From: IOR16 sp963521065
GTDB lineage: Bacteria; Bacillota; Clostridia; Peptostreptococcales; Anaerovoracaceae
DNA: 64,000 nucleotides
Direction: 5' to 3'
NCBI GenBank assembly: GCA_963521065.1
Contig: CAUQTI010000004.1
Coordinates: forward strand, 1 to 64,000
Made by a program: the position numbers and the translations under genes. Shown here piece by piece: positions 26,327-35,150 of this stretch. The notes under the pieces were generated by a model. The model ran no database searches, had not been told where the DNA came from, and saw only the letters and a list, made by a program, of their open reading frames with translations. Each line of letters starts with the position of its first letter. Positions within the stretch are counted from its first letter, which is position 1.

Positions 26327-27800
26327 AGAGTGTGTGAAATAAACTCTGTAAATTAGCTTTCTATGGTAAATCCGATTTAGAAAAGATGCATTTTTCAAGC
26401 ACCCGATTACGAAACCAATATATAAAATTAATATGGGCATGTCAAGGGCACCTTTGAAAAAGGCGCTCTTCTTGCTCTATTGGGTGAATTCTATAGAGGT
26501 ATCCTCCCCTCATACATGATCGCAAATTCGCCGTAAACCTTGCCCCAGTCCCTCAGCGGAAGGCTCCATTTTTTTGTAGCCTGGAGCGTCGAAAGATACA
26601 GCGCCTTTAACAGGGCCTTATCGCTTGGAAACACGCTTCTCTGCCGGTTTAACTTCTTATAGGTGCTGTTAAGGCTTTCAATTGCATTCGTGGTATAGAT
26701 CATTTTTCTGGTATCGCTGGAGAATTTGAAGATCGGAGAAAGAACATCCCAATTTTGCTCCCAGCTCTTCATCGCATGGGGATACTGAGCGTTCCATTTT
26801 TCCGCAGTTCTCTGCATATTGTCATACCCCTGTTGCTCATTCGGAGCCAAATAGATCGTTTTCAGATCTGCTGCAAATTTCTTCATGTCCTTGTACGAGA
26901 CGTATCTTAGCGTATTTCTTACCTGATGGACGATGCAGCGCTGGTATTCGGTATTTGGGAAGGCTGCTGCGATGGCCTCTTTGATTCCGGTAAGCCCATC
27001 TGCGCAGATAAGCATGATATCCTTAACCCCACGGTTCTTCAGATCGTTCAGAATTCCCAACCAGTATTTGCTGCTTTCGTTTTCCCCGATTTGAAGGTTT
27101 ATGACTTCCTTCTTGCCGGACAGTGTGATCGCAAGCATTACATAGGCGGCTCGTTTCTTGATCACATTATCTTCCCGTACTGAGAAGTGAACAGCATCAA
27201 TAAAGACTACCGGATAGATTTCATCAAGCGGGCGGCGCTGCCAATCGTCAATTTCCTGCAGGATTTTATCTGTCACATCCGATATGAATCCTTCGCTGCA
27301 TTCAAAGCCATAAATGTCCTCGATCTGCTCCGAAATCTGTCTGGTGGTTAGCCCTTTGGCATACATGCCAATAATCTTATCGTCTATTGCTGAAATATCC
27401 TTTTGCCGTTTCTTGACAACAGCTGGTTCGAAGGTGCTTTCTCGATCCTGTGGCACTTCAAGTGGGAATTCCCCATATTTGCTTCTGATCGATTTGGTTT
27501 TTGAGCCGTTTCGGGAATTAGAATTATCGCTTCGCTCATAATTCTTGTAACCAAGATGGTCGTCCATTTCAGCCTCCATCATGCTTTTGATGGTTCCTCC
27601 CAGAAGGTCTTTCAGAGCATTTTGAATATCCTCGGCAGTTTCAATGTCATATTCATCAATTAGTGCTGCGATAATATTCTTTTTTCCTTCGCTCATTGAT
27701 TCTTTTCTCTTTGCCATAATAATAGCCTCCTATGATAATTTGATTTTACCATAGAAGGCTACTGACTTTAATTATTTACAGACTTTTTTTCACAGTCTCT
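26327..27800 (-). mobile_element. IS256-family insertion sequence
   Basis: About 1.47 kb with imperfect terminal inverted repeats: AGAGTGTGTGAAATAAACTC at the left (26327 onward) against AGAGACTGTGAAAAAAAGTC read inward from 27800. The similarity continues through TCTGTAAAT and later TTCTATGGTAAA. The element carries one transposase gene on the minus strand. The bases flanking the two ends do not match, so no 8-9 bp target duplication is visible. This suggests an adjacent deletion or recombination after insertion. Confidence 0.88.
26491..27717 (-). CDS. IS256-family (mutator-type) transposase
   Basis: A 408-residue full-length transposase with the DDE residues in the expected blocks: 'YPVVFIDAVHFSVRED', 'IMLICADGLTGIKEAI' and 'TTNAIESLNSTYKKL', plus the 'RCIVHQVRNTLRYV' helix (C...H). 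AGGAGG lies eight bases before the ATG. The frame is intact, so the element may be active. Confidence 0.95.
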   Translation of the reverse strand: MAKRKESMSEGKKNIIAALIDEYDIETAEDIQNALKDLLGGTIKSMMEAEMDDHLGYKNYERSDNSNSRNGSKTKSIRSKYGEFPLEVPQDRESTFEPAVVKKRQKDISAIDDKIIGMYAKGLTTRQISEQIEDIYGFECSEGFISDVTDKILQEIDDWQRRPLDEIYPVVFIDAVHFSVREDNVIKKRAAYVMLAITLSGKKEVINLQIGENESSKYWLGILNDLKNRGVKDIMLICADGLTGIKEAIAAAFPNTEYQRCIVHQVRNTLRYVSYKDMKKFAADLKTIYLAPNEQQGYDNMQRTAEKWNAQYPHAMKSWEQNWDVLSPIFKFSSDTRKMIYTTNAIESLNSTYKKLNRQRSVFPSDKALLKALYLSTLQATKKWSLPLRDWGKVYGEFAIMYEGRIPL

Positions 27801-28069
27801 ACATTCCTTTAGCAGAAAAGGAAATCCTTATGATAATGCATGTATTGAATCTTTTCATTCTTTATTAAAAAAGGAAGAAGTCAATCATCATAGATACTTT
27901 GATTTCAATGTTGCTAGTAAAGCAATATTTGAATATATTGAATCCTGGTACAATCGTAAACGGATTCATAGTGCTATCAATTATATGACTCCAGAGGCTG
28001 CTCATGAAGCCGCTTAAGTAAGTCATAAATAGTTAAACTTTTCGAGTCTACAATATTGACACAAGTCCA
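27801..28069 (+). pseudogene. 3' end of an IS3-family element (IS150-like orfB fragment)
   Basis: Reading rightward, about 72 codons encode the C-terminal integrase end: RKGNPYDNACIESFHSLLKK (the catalytic E in 'NACIESFH'), 'IESWYNRKRIHSAINYMTP' and a TAA at 28015-28017. A terminal-repeat-like sequence, TGGACTTGTGTCAATATTG read inward from 28069, marks the right end. The 5' part is missing and does not appear to the left of the neighbouring IS256, so the element was truncated. Confidence 0.85.
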
Positions 28070-28292
28070 TGGATAGTAAAAATGCTATTATTGAATAGCT
28101 AAGTACTTTACTTAGTATTTGAAACAATATACTTCCTAACAATACGCAAAGAAACGGTGTACAAAGAAAGACATTGGAAGCGTCTTGTAATAAAACAAGT
28201 TGTTCATCAAACTCTATATGTATGTTGTTAATTATAACAATAATCGATATTATAGACCAAACAAATAGCCATAGTTTTAATCCCAGTGACAT
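28023..28292 (-). pseudogene. small membrane protein gene cut by the IS3-family element
   Basis: A GAGG-preceded ATG at 28292 starts an 89-codon frame with two or three hydrophobic segments ('LKLWLFVWSIISIIVIIN', 'VFLCTPFLCVLLGSILF'). The last about 16 codons (from MDLCQ) are translated from the IS3 terminal repeat, so the native C-terminus is lost. The original product is not recognisable. It may have belonged to the neighbouring peptide-resistance region, but this is a guess. Confidence 0.5.
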
Positions 28293-28424
28293 AATCTTCC
28301 TCTAAGTTTGCATACATTAAACAAGCCTATATTTTATTTATAAACACAATATATCATTTTTTATATATATTTTTCAATAACAATCATATATATGAATCTT
28401 TGCTTTTATTTTATATTGCTCATG

Positions 28425-28457
28425 AAAAAAGGTGCACCTTTCTCAAGTGCACCTTTT
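28425..28457 (-). terminator. terminator of the bacteriohemerythrin-cheX operon
   Basis: Perfect 11-base arms AAAAGGTGCAC (28427-28437) and GTGCACCTTTT (28447-28457) around a nine-base loop. On the minus strand the stem runs into TTTTTT. It sits 16 bases past the cheX stop. Confidence 0.85.
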
Positions 28458-28473
28458 ATTAAATCTTATTTTT

Positions 28474-28929
28474 CTAAACGGACTCAGTAGGGTTCAGCCT
28501 TATATCTAAGCAGACATCCCCTGCTGATGTGGAAAGGCAGCAATCGGTATGTAAGGAATATTGTTTGCTGTCATCTGGTTTTGCAAATACCGGCGGCAGA
28601 ATATCGCATTTTACATCCTGCTCGGCCAGCAGTGTCAAGACGTTTCCACTGATAATATTTGCAATTTCAGAAATAGCCGAGGTAACAAAATCATCAATGG
28701 TATCGAGCTCCATACCGCTCATAATCTTTACCATACCCAATGAGGTATTCCTCGGAAAACGATAAATGACTTCTCCTGTCAGCTCTCCGATTACACCAAT
28801 GGAAATATCCAGTGCATCCTCATATGTAAACGCTTCTGTTGGCTGGTCTGAAATATCTGAGAGATCCAGCATAAGCTGAAATACATTCTTTGTCGCTTGA
28901 AAAAAGGAATCGTGAAGGTCATTCAACAT
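28474..28929 (-). CDS. cheX: CheX-like chemotaxis phosphatase
   Basis: 151 residues. 'ISIGVIGELTGEVIYRFP' and 'SAISEIANIISGNVLTLL' match the CheX/CheC/FliY fold, the second holding the ExxN phosphatase motif (E..N in SEIANIISGN). CheX dephosphorylates CheY~P. The ATG at 28929 has GGAG upstream and overlaps the end of the hemerythrin gene by 11 bases; the longer frame to 28989 is not supported. No other che genes are near except a chemoreceptor at 48-50 kb. Confidence 0.8.
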   Translation of the reverse strand: MLNDLHDSFFQATKNVFQLMLDLSDISDQPTEAFTYEDALDISIGVIGELTGEVIYRFPRNTSLGMVKIMSGMELDTIDDFVTSAISEIANIISGNVLTLLAEQDVKCDILPPVFAKPDDSKQYSLHTDCCLSTSAGDVCLDIRLNPTESV

Positions 28930-29347
28930 CGTGCTCCACCCCCTTTTCCATCGCATAGGTAGCAATTCTTTGATCCTCTGATGCCACATGGTTAATCAGC
29001 CATGCCAAAAGCTTTCCTGCAAACTGCTGCATTAACTGTTCATTAAAACCGCTTTTTTCATATTCCTCTGTCACTTTTACAACATAATCCACCATATCTG
29101 CATGAATTTTTTTGTGCGCTTCATAGCCGGGGTATCCAATGCGCTTCTGGTATGCTTCTTCGTCCCGAAAATGTTCCACAACATAGCCATTCATAAATTC
29201 AAGTGTTTCATTTACGCGCTGTACCTTTTCTTCCCAAGAAGCGGAAGAACGCAATACCGTCATAAAGCTCTCTACACGTTGGAAGAGTTCTTTATGCTGC
29301 ACATCTACAAGTGTAACTCCTAATTCATATTTGTCTTTCCACAGCAT
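28919..29347 (-). CDS. bacteriohemerythrin
   Basis: 142 residues with the iron-ligand pattern of the family: 'DVQHKELFQ', 'VVEHFRDEEAYQ', 'YEAHKKIHADM' and 'WLINHVASEDQ', giving the five His and two acidic ligands of a non-haem di-iron O2-binding site. No sensor or methyl-accepting domain is fused. Co-transcription with cheX suggests a link between oxygen sensing and chemotaxis. AAAGGA precedes the ATG by about 12 bases. Confidence 0.9.
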   Translation of the reverse strand: MLWKDKYELGVTLVDVQHKELFQRVESFMTVLRSSASWEEKVQRVNETLEFMNGYVVEHFRDEEAYQKRIGYPGYEAHKKIHADMVDYVVKVTEEYEKSGFNEQLMQQFAGKLLAWLINHVASEDQRIATYAMEKGVEHDVE

Positions 29348-29462
29348 CTGTATCTTATCCTTTCTGATTCAAGCTTTCCTTTTTGTACCCTTATTATAGC
29401 AGTTTTCCTCCTGTTCTTTCAAGAAAATCCAACGCTTGAAGAAGGATACTAAATGAAAAAAT

Positions 29463-30413
29463 CTAAAGCAAGCTTAAAAAATCGCTATATCCTCTCATTG
29501 TCATCTTCTCTTTTGGAATAAATTCTAAAGAAGCACTGTTGATGCAATAGCGTAAGCCGCCCCGTTCAACAGGACCATCTTCAAATACATGTCCTAAATG
29601 GGCGTCTCCGTTTTTACTTCGCACTTCGGTTCTCACCATTCCATAGCTTTTGTCCGTAAGCGCAGTGATTTTTTTGGGTGTAATTGGTTTTGAAAAGCTC
29701 GGCCAGCCGCAGCCGGATTCAAATTTATCACTTGAAAGAAAAAGAGGTTCCCCTGTTGTAATATCCACATAAATCCCTTCGCGAAATTCATTGACATATT
29801 CATTTTGAAATGGCGGTTCTGTACTTCCGTTCTGTGTAACTGCAAATTGGAGTGCAGTCAGATTCTTTTCCAGTTCGCTTCGCTCTCTTTTAGCGTATTT
29901 TTTACTCACATCAGCAGCTTTCTTTGCCTTTTCAAATTGTTCCGCACCGATATGACAGTATCCACCCGGATTCTTATCTAAATATCTTTGATGATATTCC
30001 TCTGCTCGGTAATAATTCAAAAGAGGTTTTACTTCAATTGCAATTTTTTCTCGATACTTTGCCTGCAGCTCGTTTATGGACTCACGAATTAGCTCTTCAT
30101 CTTTCAAGTCTGTAAAGTAAATTCCAGTCCTATACTGCGTTCCAGTATCTCCGCCCTGTCGGTTTACACTCACCGGGTCGATTACGTCATAGTACAGCTC
30201 CAATAAAAACGGGAGCCGGAGCGCGTTTTCTTCATATTCCACTTTTACAGTCTCCGCATGTTCGGTATTGTTATAGCAGACCTCTTCATACGTCGGATTT
30301 TCTGTTTTCCCGTTTGCATAGCCGACCTCTGTCGATAAAACGCCGGGAATCCCCTGAAAATATTTTTCAGTTCCCCAGAAGCACCCTCCTGCTAAATAAA
30401 TTTCTTTTTTCAT
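29463..30413 (-). CDS. msrAB: bifunctional methionine sulfoxide reductase MsrA-MsrB
   Basis: 316 residues. The N-terminal MsrA (about 1-165) has the catalytic GGCFWGTEKYF. The C-terminal MsrB (about 180-316) has 'SGCGWPSFSKPI', 'HLGHVFEDGP' and the catalytic Cys in 'RYCINSASLEF'. The zinc-binding CxxC pairs of many MsrB proteins are not evident. It repairs oxidised methionine of both stereochemistries, using thioredoxin-type reductant. GAGGTG lies shortly before the ATG. Stand-alone gene. Confidence 0.95.
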   Translation of the reverse strand: MKKEIYLAGGCFWGTEKYFQGIPGVLSTEVGYANGKTENPTYEEVCYNNTEHAETVKVEYEENALRLPFLLELYYDVIDPVSVNRQGGDTGTQYRTGIYFTDLKDEELIRESINELQAKYREKIAIEVKPLLNYYRAEEYHQRYLDKNPGGYCHIGAEQFEKAKKAADVSKKYAKRERSELEKNLTALQFAVTQNGSTEPPFQNEYVNEFREGIYVDITTGEPLFLSSDKFESGCGWPSFSKPITPKKITALTDKSYGMVRTEVRSKNGDAHLGHVFEDGPVERGGLRYCINSASLEFIPKEKMTMRGYSDFLSLL

Positions 30414-30619
30414 CTTCGCACCTCACTGATTCCAGATTTATCTCCACACAATAAAATATCCCCTTAAACAATCCTCCATCACAAAAGAACGTGTTTCTTT
30501 CAGGTTTTCCATACACTGTATTTCCCATTCCATTTCCCAGGAAATCTCTGCATTCTACGAAAGAAAAGAAGGAAGCTGGTTGGCTTATTGAGCCTTTCCT
30601 ATTCGGTTCTCCTATGCAT

Positions 30620-32101
30620 TTATTCAATTTTTTCAAATACCCAGGCGGTTAATTCATTCAAGGACGGATGAATGACCATTGAATCACGAATCGGCTCATA
30701 CGTTCCTATTTGAGGACACAGTGTCCGAAGCGTCTCTATGCCATTTTCCTTTTTGCAAGTTTCCGCTTTTTTGTTGCAAGCATACCCTTCATTCATTAAA
30801 TACACAAAAGGCTGTAACAAAACGGCAGCCTGAGGACCAACAATGTGCACGCCCAGCATCTTTTTATCTTCTCCGACAATCATTTTGATAAATCCATTAT
30901 CTTCATCTGTCTTTTTATATCCCATTGCAATTCCGCCGACTACCTCGGAATAGTAATTCTTTGCTGTTTTATACGGAATTTTCTTTTCTTTTGCTTCCTT
31001 TTCCGTAATGCCCACATGCGCCACTTGAGGGTGTGTGAAAATAGTCCACGGCACCGCAGCATAGCTTGCTTCTTTTTTCTCATTTCCGAATAAATTTTGA
31101 CTCAAAATCATTGCCTCATAATTGGCTTTATGGCGGAACTGATATTTCCCATTAATATCACCCAAGGCCCAAATATTTTTCTGAGACGTTTCTAAAAAAG
31201 AATTCGTGCGAATCCAGCCTTTCTCGTCCAGCTCTACGCCCGTATGCTCTAAAGACAGGGCACCTGCATTGGACTGAACACCGGAAGCAACAAAAATTTC
31301 TTCGCAGTCCATAATTGTTCTCTCTTTTGTCAATCGGTTTTCCACTGTTATATACTTTTTGTCTTGTTTCTTGGAAACCGATAAAACGGAAGCATCTGTA
31401 AGAATCTCGACTCCGTTTGCCGCAAATTGCTTTGCCACAAACTCGGATATTTCTTCTTCCTCTTTGCTTAAGATGCGACCAGAGCGTGCTATAATGGTTA
31501 CTTTTGTGCCAAAAGCAGAAAAAATATGTGCAAATTCCATGCTGATGGCACCGCCGCCAAGAATCACCAGACTGTCCCACGGCTTTTGAGGAAATTTTTC
31601 ACCAAAAAAGGTTTCAGACGTAATGTAACCCGCAGCTTCTAACCCTTCAACAGGTGGTACCAAACTCCGTGCTCCAACTGCAATAATAAATTTATCTGCA
31701 GAAATCACCTCATCCATACGCCCATCCTCATACTGGATTACCATGCTGTCCGGCCCTGTAAAAGCCCCGCTCCCTTTATACACGGTAAGATTTTGCATAT
31801 TTAATAAACTCTCTTCGATCTTTTTATGAAAATCAATCTGCTCCCACATTCTTTTTGAAATGGCCTGCCACTGTATTTTAGGCCGGTTTGTAACAATTCC
31901 AATTTGTTCTGAACGTTCGATTTCCCGAATCAAATCAGCCGGATATACAAGCATCTTGGATGGAATGCAGCCCTTTGTCAGACAGGTTCCTCCAAATTTG
32001 CCCTTTTCAACAATGGCACATTTTAACCCCTGGCTCAAAGCCGCTTCCAGAACCATTAACCCTGCTCCGCTTCCTACAACAACCATATCATACCGTATCA
32101 C
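30620..32101 (-). CDS. dihydrolipoamide-dehydrogenase-like FAD/NAD disulfide oxidoreductase
   Basis: About 493 residues. FAD-binding 'VVVGSGAGLMVLEAAL', redox-active disulfide GGTCLTKGCIPSKML, NAD-binding 'VILGGGAISMEFAHIF', FAD 'IWALGDINGKYQ' and the C-terminal 'HPSLNE', which gives the His-Glu pair of the partner subunit. No 2-oxoacid dehydrogenase or glycine-cleavage genes adjoin, so the disulfide substrate is open; mercuric, mycothione or CoA-disulfide-type reductases are relatives. The GTG at 32101 is preferred because AGGAGG lies just upstream and it sets the usual N-terminus. Confidence 0.82.
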   Translation of the reverse strand: MIRYDMVVVGSGAGLMVLEAALSQGLKCAIVEKGKFGGTCLTKGCIPSKMLVYPADLIREIERSEQIGIVTNRPKIQWQAISKRMWEQIDFHKKIEESLLNMQNLTVYKGSGAFTGPDSMVIQYEDGRMDEVISADKFIIAVGARSLVPPVEGLEAAGYITSETFFGEKFPQKPWDSLVILGGGAISMEFAHIFSAFGTKVTIIARSGRILSKEEEEISEFVAKQFAANGVEILTDASVLSVSKKQDKKYITVENRLTKERTIMDCEEIFVASGVQSNAGALSLEHTGVELDEKGWIRTNSFLETSQKNIWALGDINGKYQFRHKANYEAMILSQNLFGNEKKEASYAAVPWTIFTHPQVAHVGITEKEAKEKKIPYKTAKNYYSEVVGGIAMGYKKTDEDNGFIKMIVGEDKKMLGVHIVGPQAAVLLQPFVYLMNEGYACNKKAETCKKENGIETLRTLCPQIGTYEPIRDSMVIHPSLNELTAWVFEKIE

Positions 32102-32256
32102 ACCGGCACCTCCTATCCTTCTATAAGAATATCGATTAAAAATACCTTTCATTTCCATTCATTGTGCTTTCTATATAGAATACCCTAAAACTCATTTTGT
32201 AAAACCTTCCATACATTTTATGCGGTAATTATGCGGTAAAATGGGCTCTAACGAAA

Positions 32257-32300
32257 AGGAGAAGTCAAACACTCAAATCAGGTCTGCCCTCTCCTTTTAT
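32257..32300 (-). terminator. hairpin after the malY/patB-like gene
   Basis: AAAAGGAGA (from 32257) pairs with TCTCCTTTT (ending at 32300), a long-looped stem. It lies between the MalY-like gene stop at 32385 and the start of the disulfide oxidoreductase gene. Confidence 0.4.
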
Positions 32301-32384
32301 CTTTTACTATTTTCAATTTTAAAGAAAGGGAATTTGTAATTTTGTATCAAATCATATCTGTGTGCGATGTACCAATTCCCTATT

Positions 32385-33599
32385 TCATTTTTTTTTGGCT
32401 TCACCGATTGCTTTCGTAATCCGTTTCATGCCTTCTTCTAACAAAAGATGCGGCATCGCGACATTGATTCTTACAAATCCATCTGCATTACCGACAAATA
32501 ATTTATTTCCGCCCTCCAAAAGCACGCCTGCCTCTTTCGCAAAAAATAAGGCCAGGTCTGTCACATCCGGCAAACAAGCATTCAAATCTATCCATGCGAG
32601 ATAGGTGGATTCGGGAATCGTAAAGACCGCTTCCGGAATGTTTTCTTTTAAAAAGCCGGAAAGAAATTCAAAATTTTTATCAAGGTAGTCTTTCAGCTGC
32701 CTCAGCCACTCGCTGCCTTTTTCATAAGCAGCCTGGTTTGCTGCCAATGAAATTGGATTGATGCTCCCTCCGGTTTTATCATTGCGGCGAAACCTTCTCC
32801 TTAAGGTTTCATCTCTTATAATGATATTAGAGAACATCATCCCTGCCATATTAAACGTCTTGCTCGCTGCCATGCAGGTCACCAGCTTGTTATAATCCTT
32901 CATAATTTTACCGAGGGGGATATGTTTCTGCCCTTGACGAAGCAGGTCACAGTGAATCTCATCTGAAATTACCCATAAATTATTTTTTTCAATAATGCCG
33001 GCAAGTCTCTTTAACTCTTCTTCACTCCATACCCTCCCGGTTGGATTATGCGGATTGCACCACAGTACCAGCCTGACTGCCGGATCAGAAGCCTTCTTTT
33101 CAAAATCCTCAAAGTCAATAGAAAAAGATCCATTTTCATTTTTCAGCGGAGAGCATACTAATTCCTTGCCGTTAAATCTAGCAGCATGCCGAAAAAATCC
33201 ATATGCGGGAGTCGTTATAAGCAGCTTTTCACCTTCCGCAAGCAAATCCCCGACCAATTCATACAGTGCCGGAACAATTCCCTGTGAAAAGGTCAACTCC
33301 TCTTTCTGAAAATCCCATCCGTATAGGTCTTTGCACCACTTGCTCAGGGCTTTATAATAAGCCGGATCAAACACCATGCTGTAGCCGAAAATTTGCTTGT
33401 CAATCCGCTCTTTCATTGCCTGTCGAATCTCCGGAGGTGTGGCAAACTCCATATCGGCTACCCACATACGAATCAATTCCTCATCTTGAAACGGAAAGGC
33501 AATGCCAGGATATTCTCCGAACAAATAGGCTTTGAATCCCTCAACATTTTGTGCATTCGTGTTTCTTCTTTCAATGATTTCATCAAAATTGTATTTCAT
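32385..33599 (-). CDS. MalY/PatB-family PLP-dependent C-S lyase / aminotransferase
   Basis: 404 residues, fold type I. 'MWVADMEFATPPEIRQAM' is the MalY/PatB hallmark, with 'WCNPHNPTGRVWS', 'VISDEIHCDLL' and the PLP lysine in 'AASKTFNMAGM'. Members cleave cystathionine or cysteine conjugates to a thiol, pyruvate and ammonia. ATG at 33599 with GAGG about seven bases upstream; the ORF extension to 33668 is not family-like. No SAM or T-box leader was seen in front of it. Confidence 0.9.
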   Translation of the reverse strand: MKYNFDEIIERRNTNAQNVEGFKAYLFGEYPGIAFPFQDEELIRMWVADMEFATPPEIRQAMKERIDKQIFGYSMVFDPAYYKALSKWCKDLYGWDFQKEELTFSQGIVPALYELVGDLLAEGEKLLITTPAYGFFRHAARFNGKELVCSPLKNENGSFSIDFEDFEKKASDPAVRLVLWCNPHNPTGRVWSEEELKRLAGIIEKNNLWVISDEIHCDLLRQGQKHIPLGKIMKDYNKLVTCMAASKTFNMAGMMFSNIIIRDETLRRRFRRNDKTGGSINPISLAANQAAYEKGSEWLRQLKDYLDKNFEFLSGFLKENIPEAVFTIPESTYLAWIDLNACLPDVTDLALFFAKEAGVLLEGGNKLFVGNADGFVRINVAMPHLLLEEGMKRITKAIGEAKKK

Positions 33600-33708
33600 G
33601 CGATACCTCTTTTCCTTTAAAGTATATAAAATACTTCTTACTGTTTCACTACCACTTCTTACATTCACTCCGTTTCAGAGGCCGCTAAAAACAAATAAAT
33701 TGTTTCGA

Positions 33709-34959
33709 TTATTTCTCTGTTCGAGTTTCTGTAACATATACCTTTGTTAGATCATGCCCCGTAGGATTTTGGAAAATACGAAGCCCAAATTCAGGAATGA
33801 CGGCAAAAATATGATCAAAGATATCCGCCTGTATCGCCTCATAGGTATTCCAGTCTGTAGTATTCGTAAACACATACAGCTCAATCGGAAGTCCGTGCTC
33901 CCCCGGCTCTAGCTGTCTCACCAGCCTCGTCATTTTTGGATGGATATGAGGATGATTCTTTAAGTATTTTTCCAAATAAATGCGGAAAATTCCCAAGTTC
34001 GTCAGGTGGCGTCCATTTATCTTGCTGAGAGATTTCACATGTTTTTGATTATATTTTTGAATTTCATCTGATTTTTGTGATAAATATTCAGAAATATATT
34101 GAATTTCACGATATTTTTCCAGCATTTCTTCTGTACAAAACTGTATGCTTGTGATATCAATATTTACCGCACGTTTGATGCGCCGTCCGCCCATCTCCTG
34201 CATACTTCTCCAATTTTTAAAGGATTCTGATACCATGGCATACGTTGGAATCGTCGTTACGCTTTTATCCCAGTTTTCCACTTTAACCGTATGGAGAGAA
34301 ATATCCGTTACTGCACCGTCTGCTCCGTGTGCAGGCATTTCAATCCAGTCATCCAGCCTAACCATGTCATTTTCTGTCAGCTGTATGCTCGCGACAAACC
34401 CTAATAGCGTATCTTTAAAAATCAAAATCAGCACAGCACTGGCAGCACCAACTCCCCCTAATATAATCGCAGGGGAACGATCCATAAGTAAGCTGACAAC
34501 TATAATCATTCCAATTGCATAAGCTGCAATTTTCATCACTTGAAAAAGCCCTTTCAGCGGCCGAGTTTTCGAAGCTTCACTCTTCTTATACACTTCATTT
34601 GCAGCGTTAAGAAATTTATCGAAGGTTTGGGTCAATGCAAAGACAAGTAAACATAGCGCAAACTTATGAAGCCATTCCTTCCCATAAATAGACATTGGTG
34701 CCAAACTGTACACAACGAGCGCAGGAACCAAAAGCATCATACGCTCAAATACATGGTGCTCAAGTAAAATATCATCCCATTTTGTCTTGCTTTGTTCAAC
34801 AATTGCTTTTAATATTTTTAAAAGTAATTTCTCGGCGATAAAATAAGCAAGCACTGCCGCTGCAAAAATAAAGATAAACATCACCGCAGCCGTAATGGAG
34901 ATGCTGATTTTTTCATCCAGGTTCCAACCAATTAAAATTGCTGTAATCCAAGCTGTCAT
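33709..34959 (-). CDS. MscS-family mechanosensitive channel (YbdG-like)
   Basis: About 416 residues. Five hydrophobic segments are followed by the MscS pore/beta domain 'LILIFKDTLLGFVASIQL', 'VRLDDWIEMPAHGADGAVTDISLHTV' and 'TTIPTYAMVSESFKNW', the last typical of the larger YbdG/YnaI-like branch. A C-terminal cytoplasmic domain completes it. It should open on membrane tension to release solutes. The ATG at 34959 is preferred over 34977 because AAGGGA lies upstream. Confidence 0.9.
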   Translation of the reverse strand: MTAWITAILIGWNLDEKISISITAAVMFIFIFAAAVLAYFIAEKLLLKILKAIVEQSKTKWDDILLEHHVFERMMLLVPALVVYSLAPMSIYGKEWLHKFALCLLVFALTQTFDKFLNAANEVYKKSEASKTRPLKGLFQVMKIAAYAIGMIIVVSLLMDRSPAIILGGVGAASAVLILIFKDTLLGFVASIQLTENDMVRLDDWIEMPAHGADGAVTDISLHTVKVENWDKSVTTIPTYAMVSESFKNWRSMQEMGGRRIKRAVNIDITSIQFCTEEMLEKYREIQYISEYLSQKSDEIQKYNQKHVKSLSKINGRHLTNLGIFRIYLEKYLKNHPHIHPKMTRLVRQLEPGEHGLPIELYVFTNTTDWNTYEAIQADIFDHIFAVIPEFGLRIFQNPTGHDLTKVYVTETRTEK

Positions 34960-35150
34960 TCTGTCTCTTCCCTTCAAATCAAATAATTTCTGTTATACTG
35001 TCTATTATATTCTACTTTCCGGAAAGAAATATAAACTATTTTTGAAATTTAAATTCTTTCATGTGCGTCGTATCCCTCTGCAACTTTTTCAAATTGGCTT
35101 AGATGCGCCATACTACACTCATTTTCTTTTTTAACGTTATCTTTCCTGTA

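Noticed and set aside
26318..27811. target-site duplication for IS256
   Set aside because: The bases before 26327 and after 27800 do not match over 8-9 positions; no duplication can be claimed.
30367..30636. 89-codon minus-strand ORF between msrAB and the disulfide oxidoreductase gene
   Set aside because: It overlaps the start of msrAB in another frame, has no ribosome binding site that fits, and its translation has no protein-like pattern.
33600..33708. SAM or T-box riboswitch in front of the MalY/PatB-like gene
   Set aside because: The conserved cores of these riboswitches are absent and the gap is only about 110 bases.
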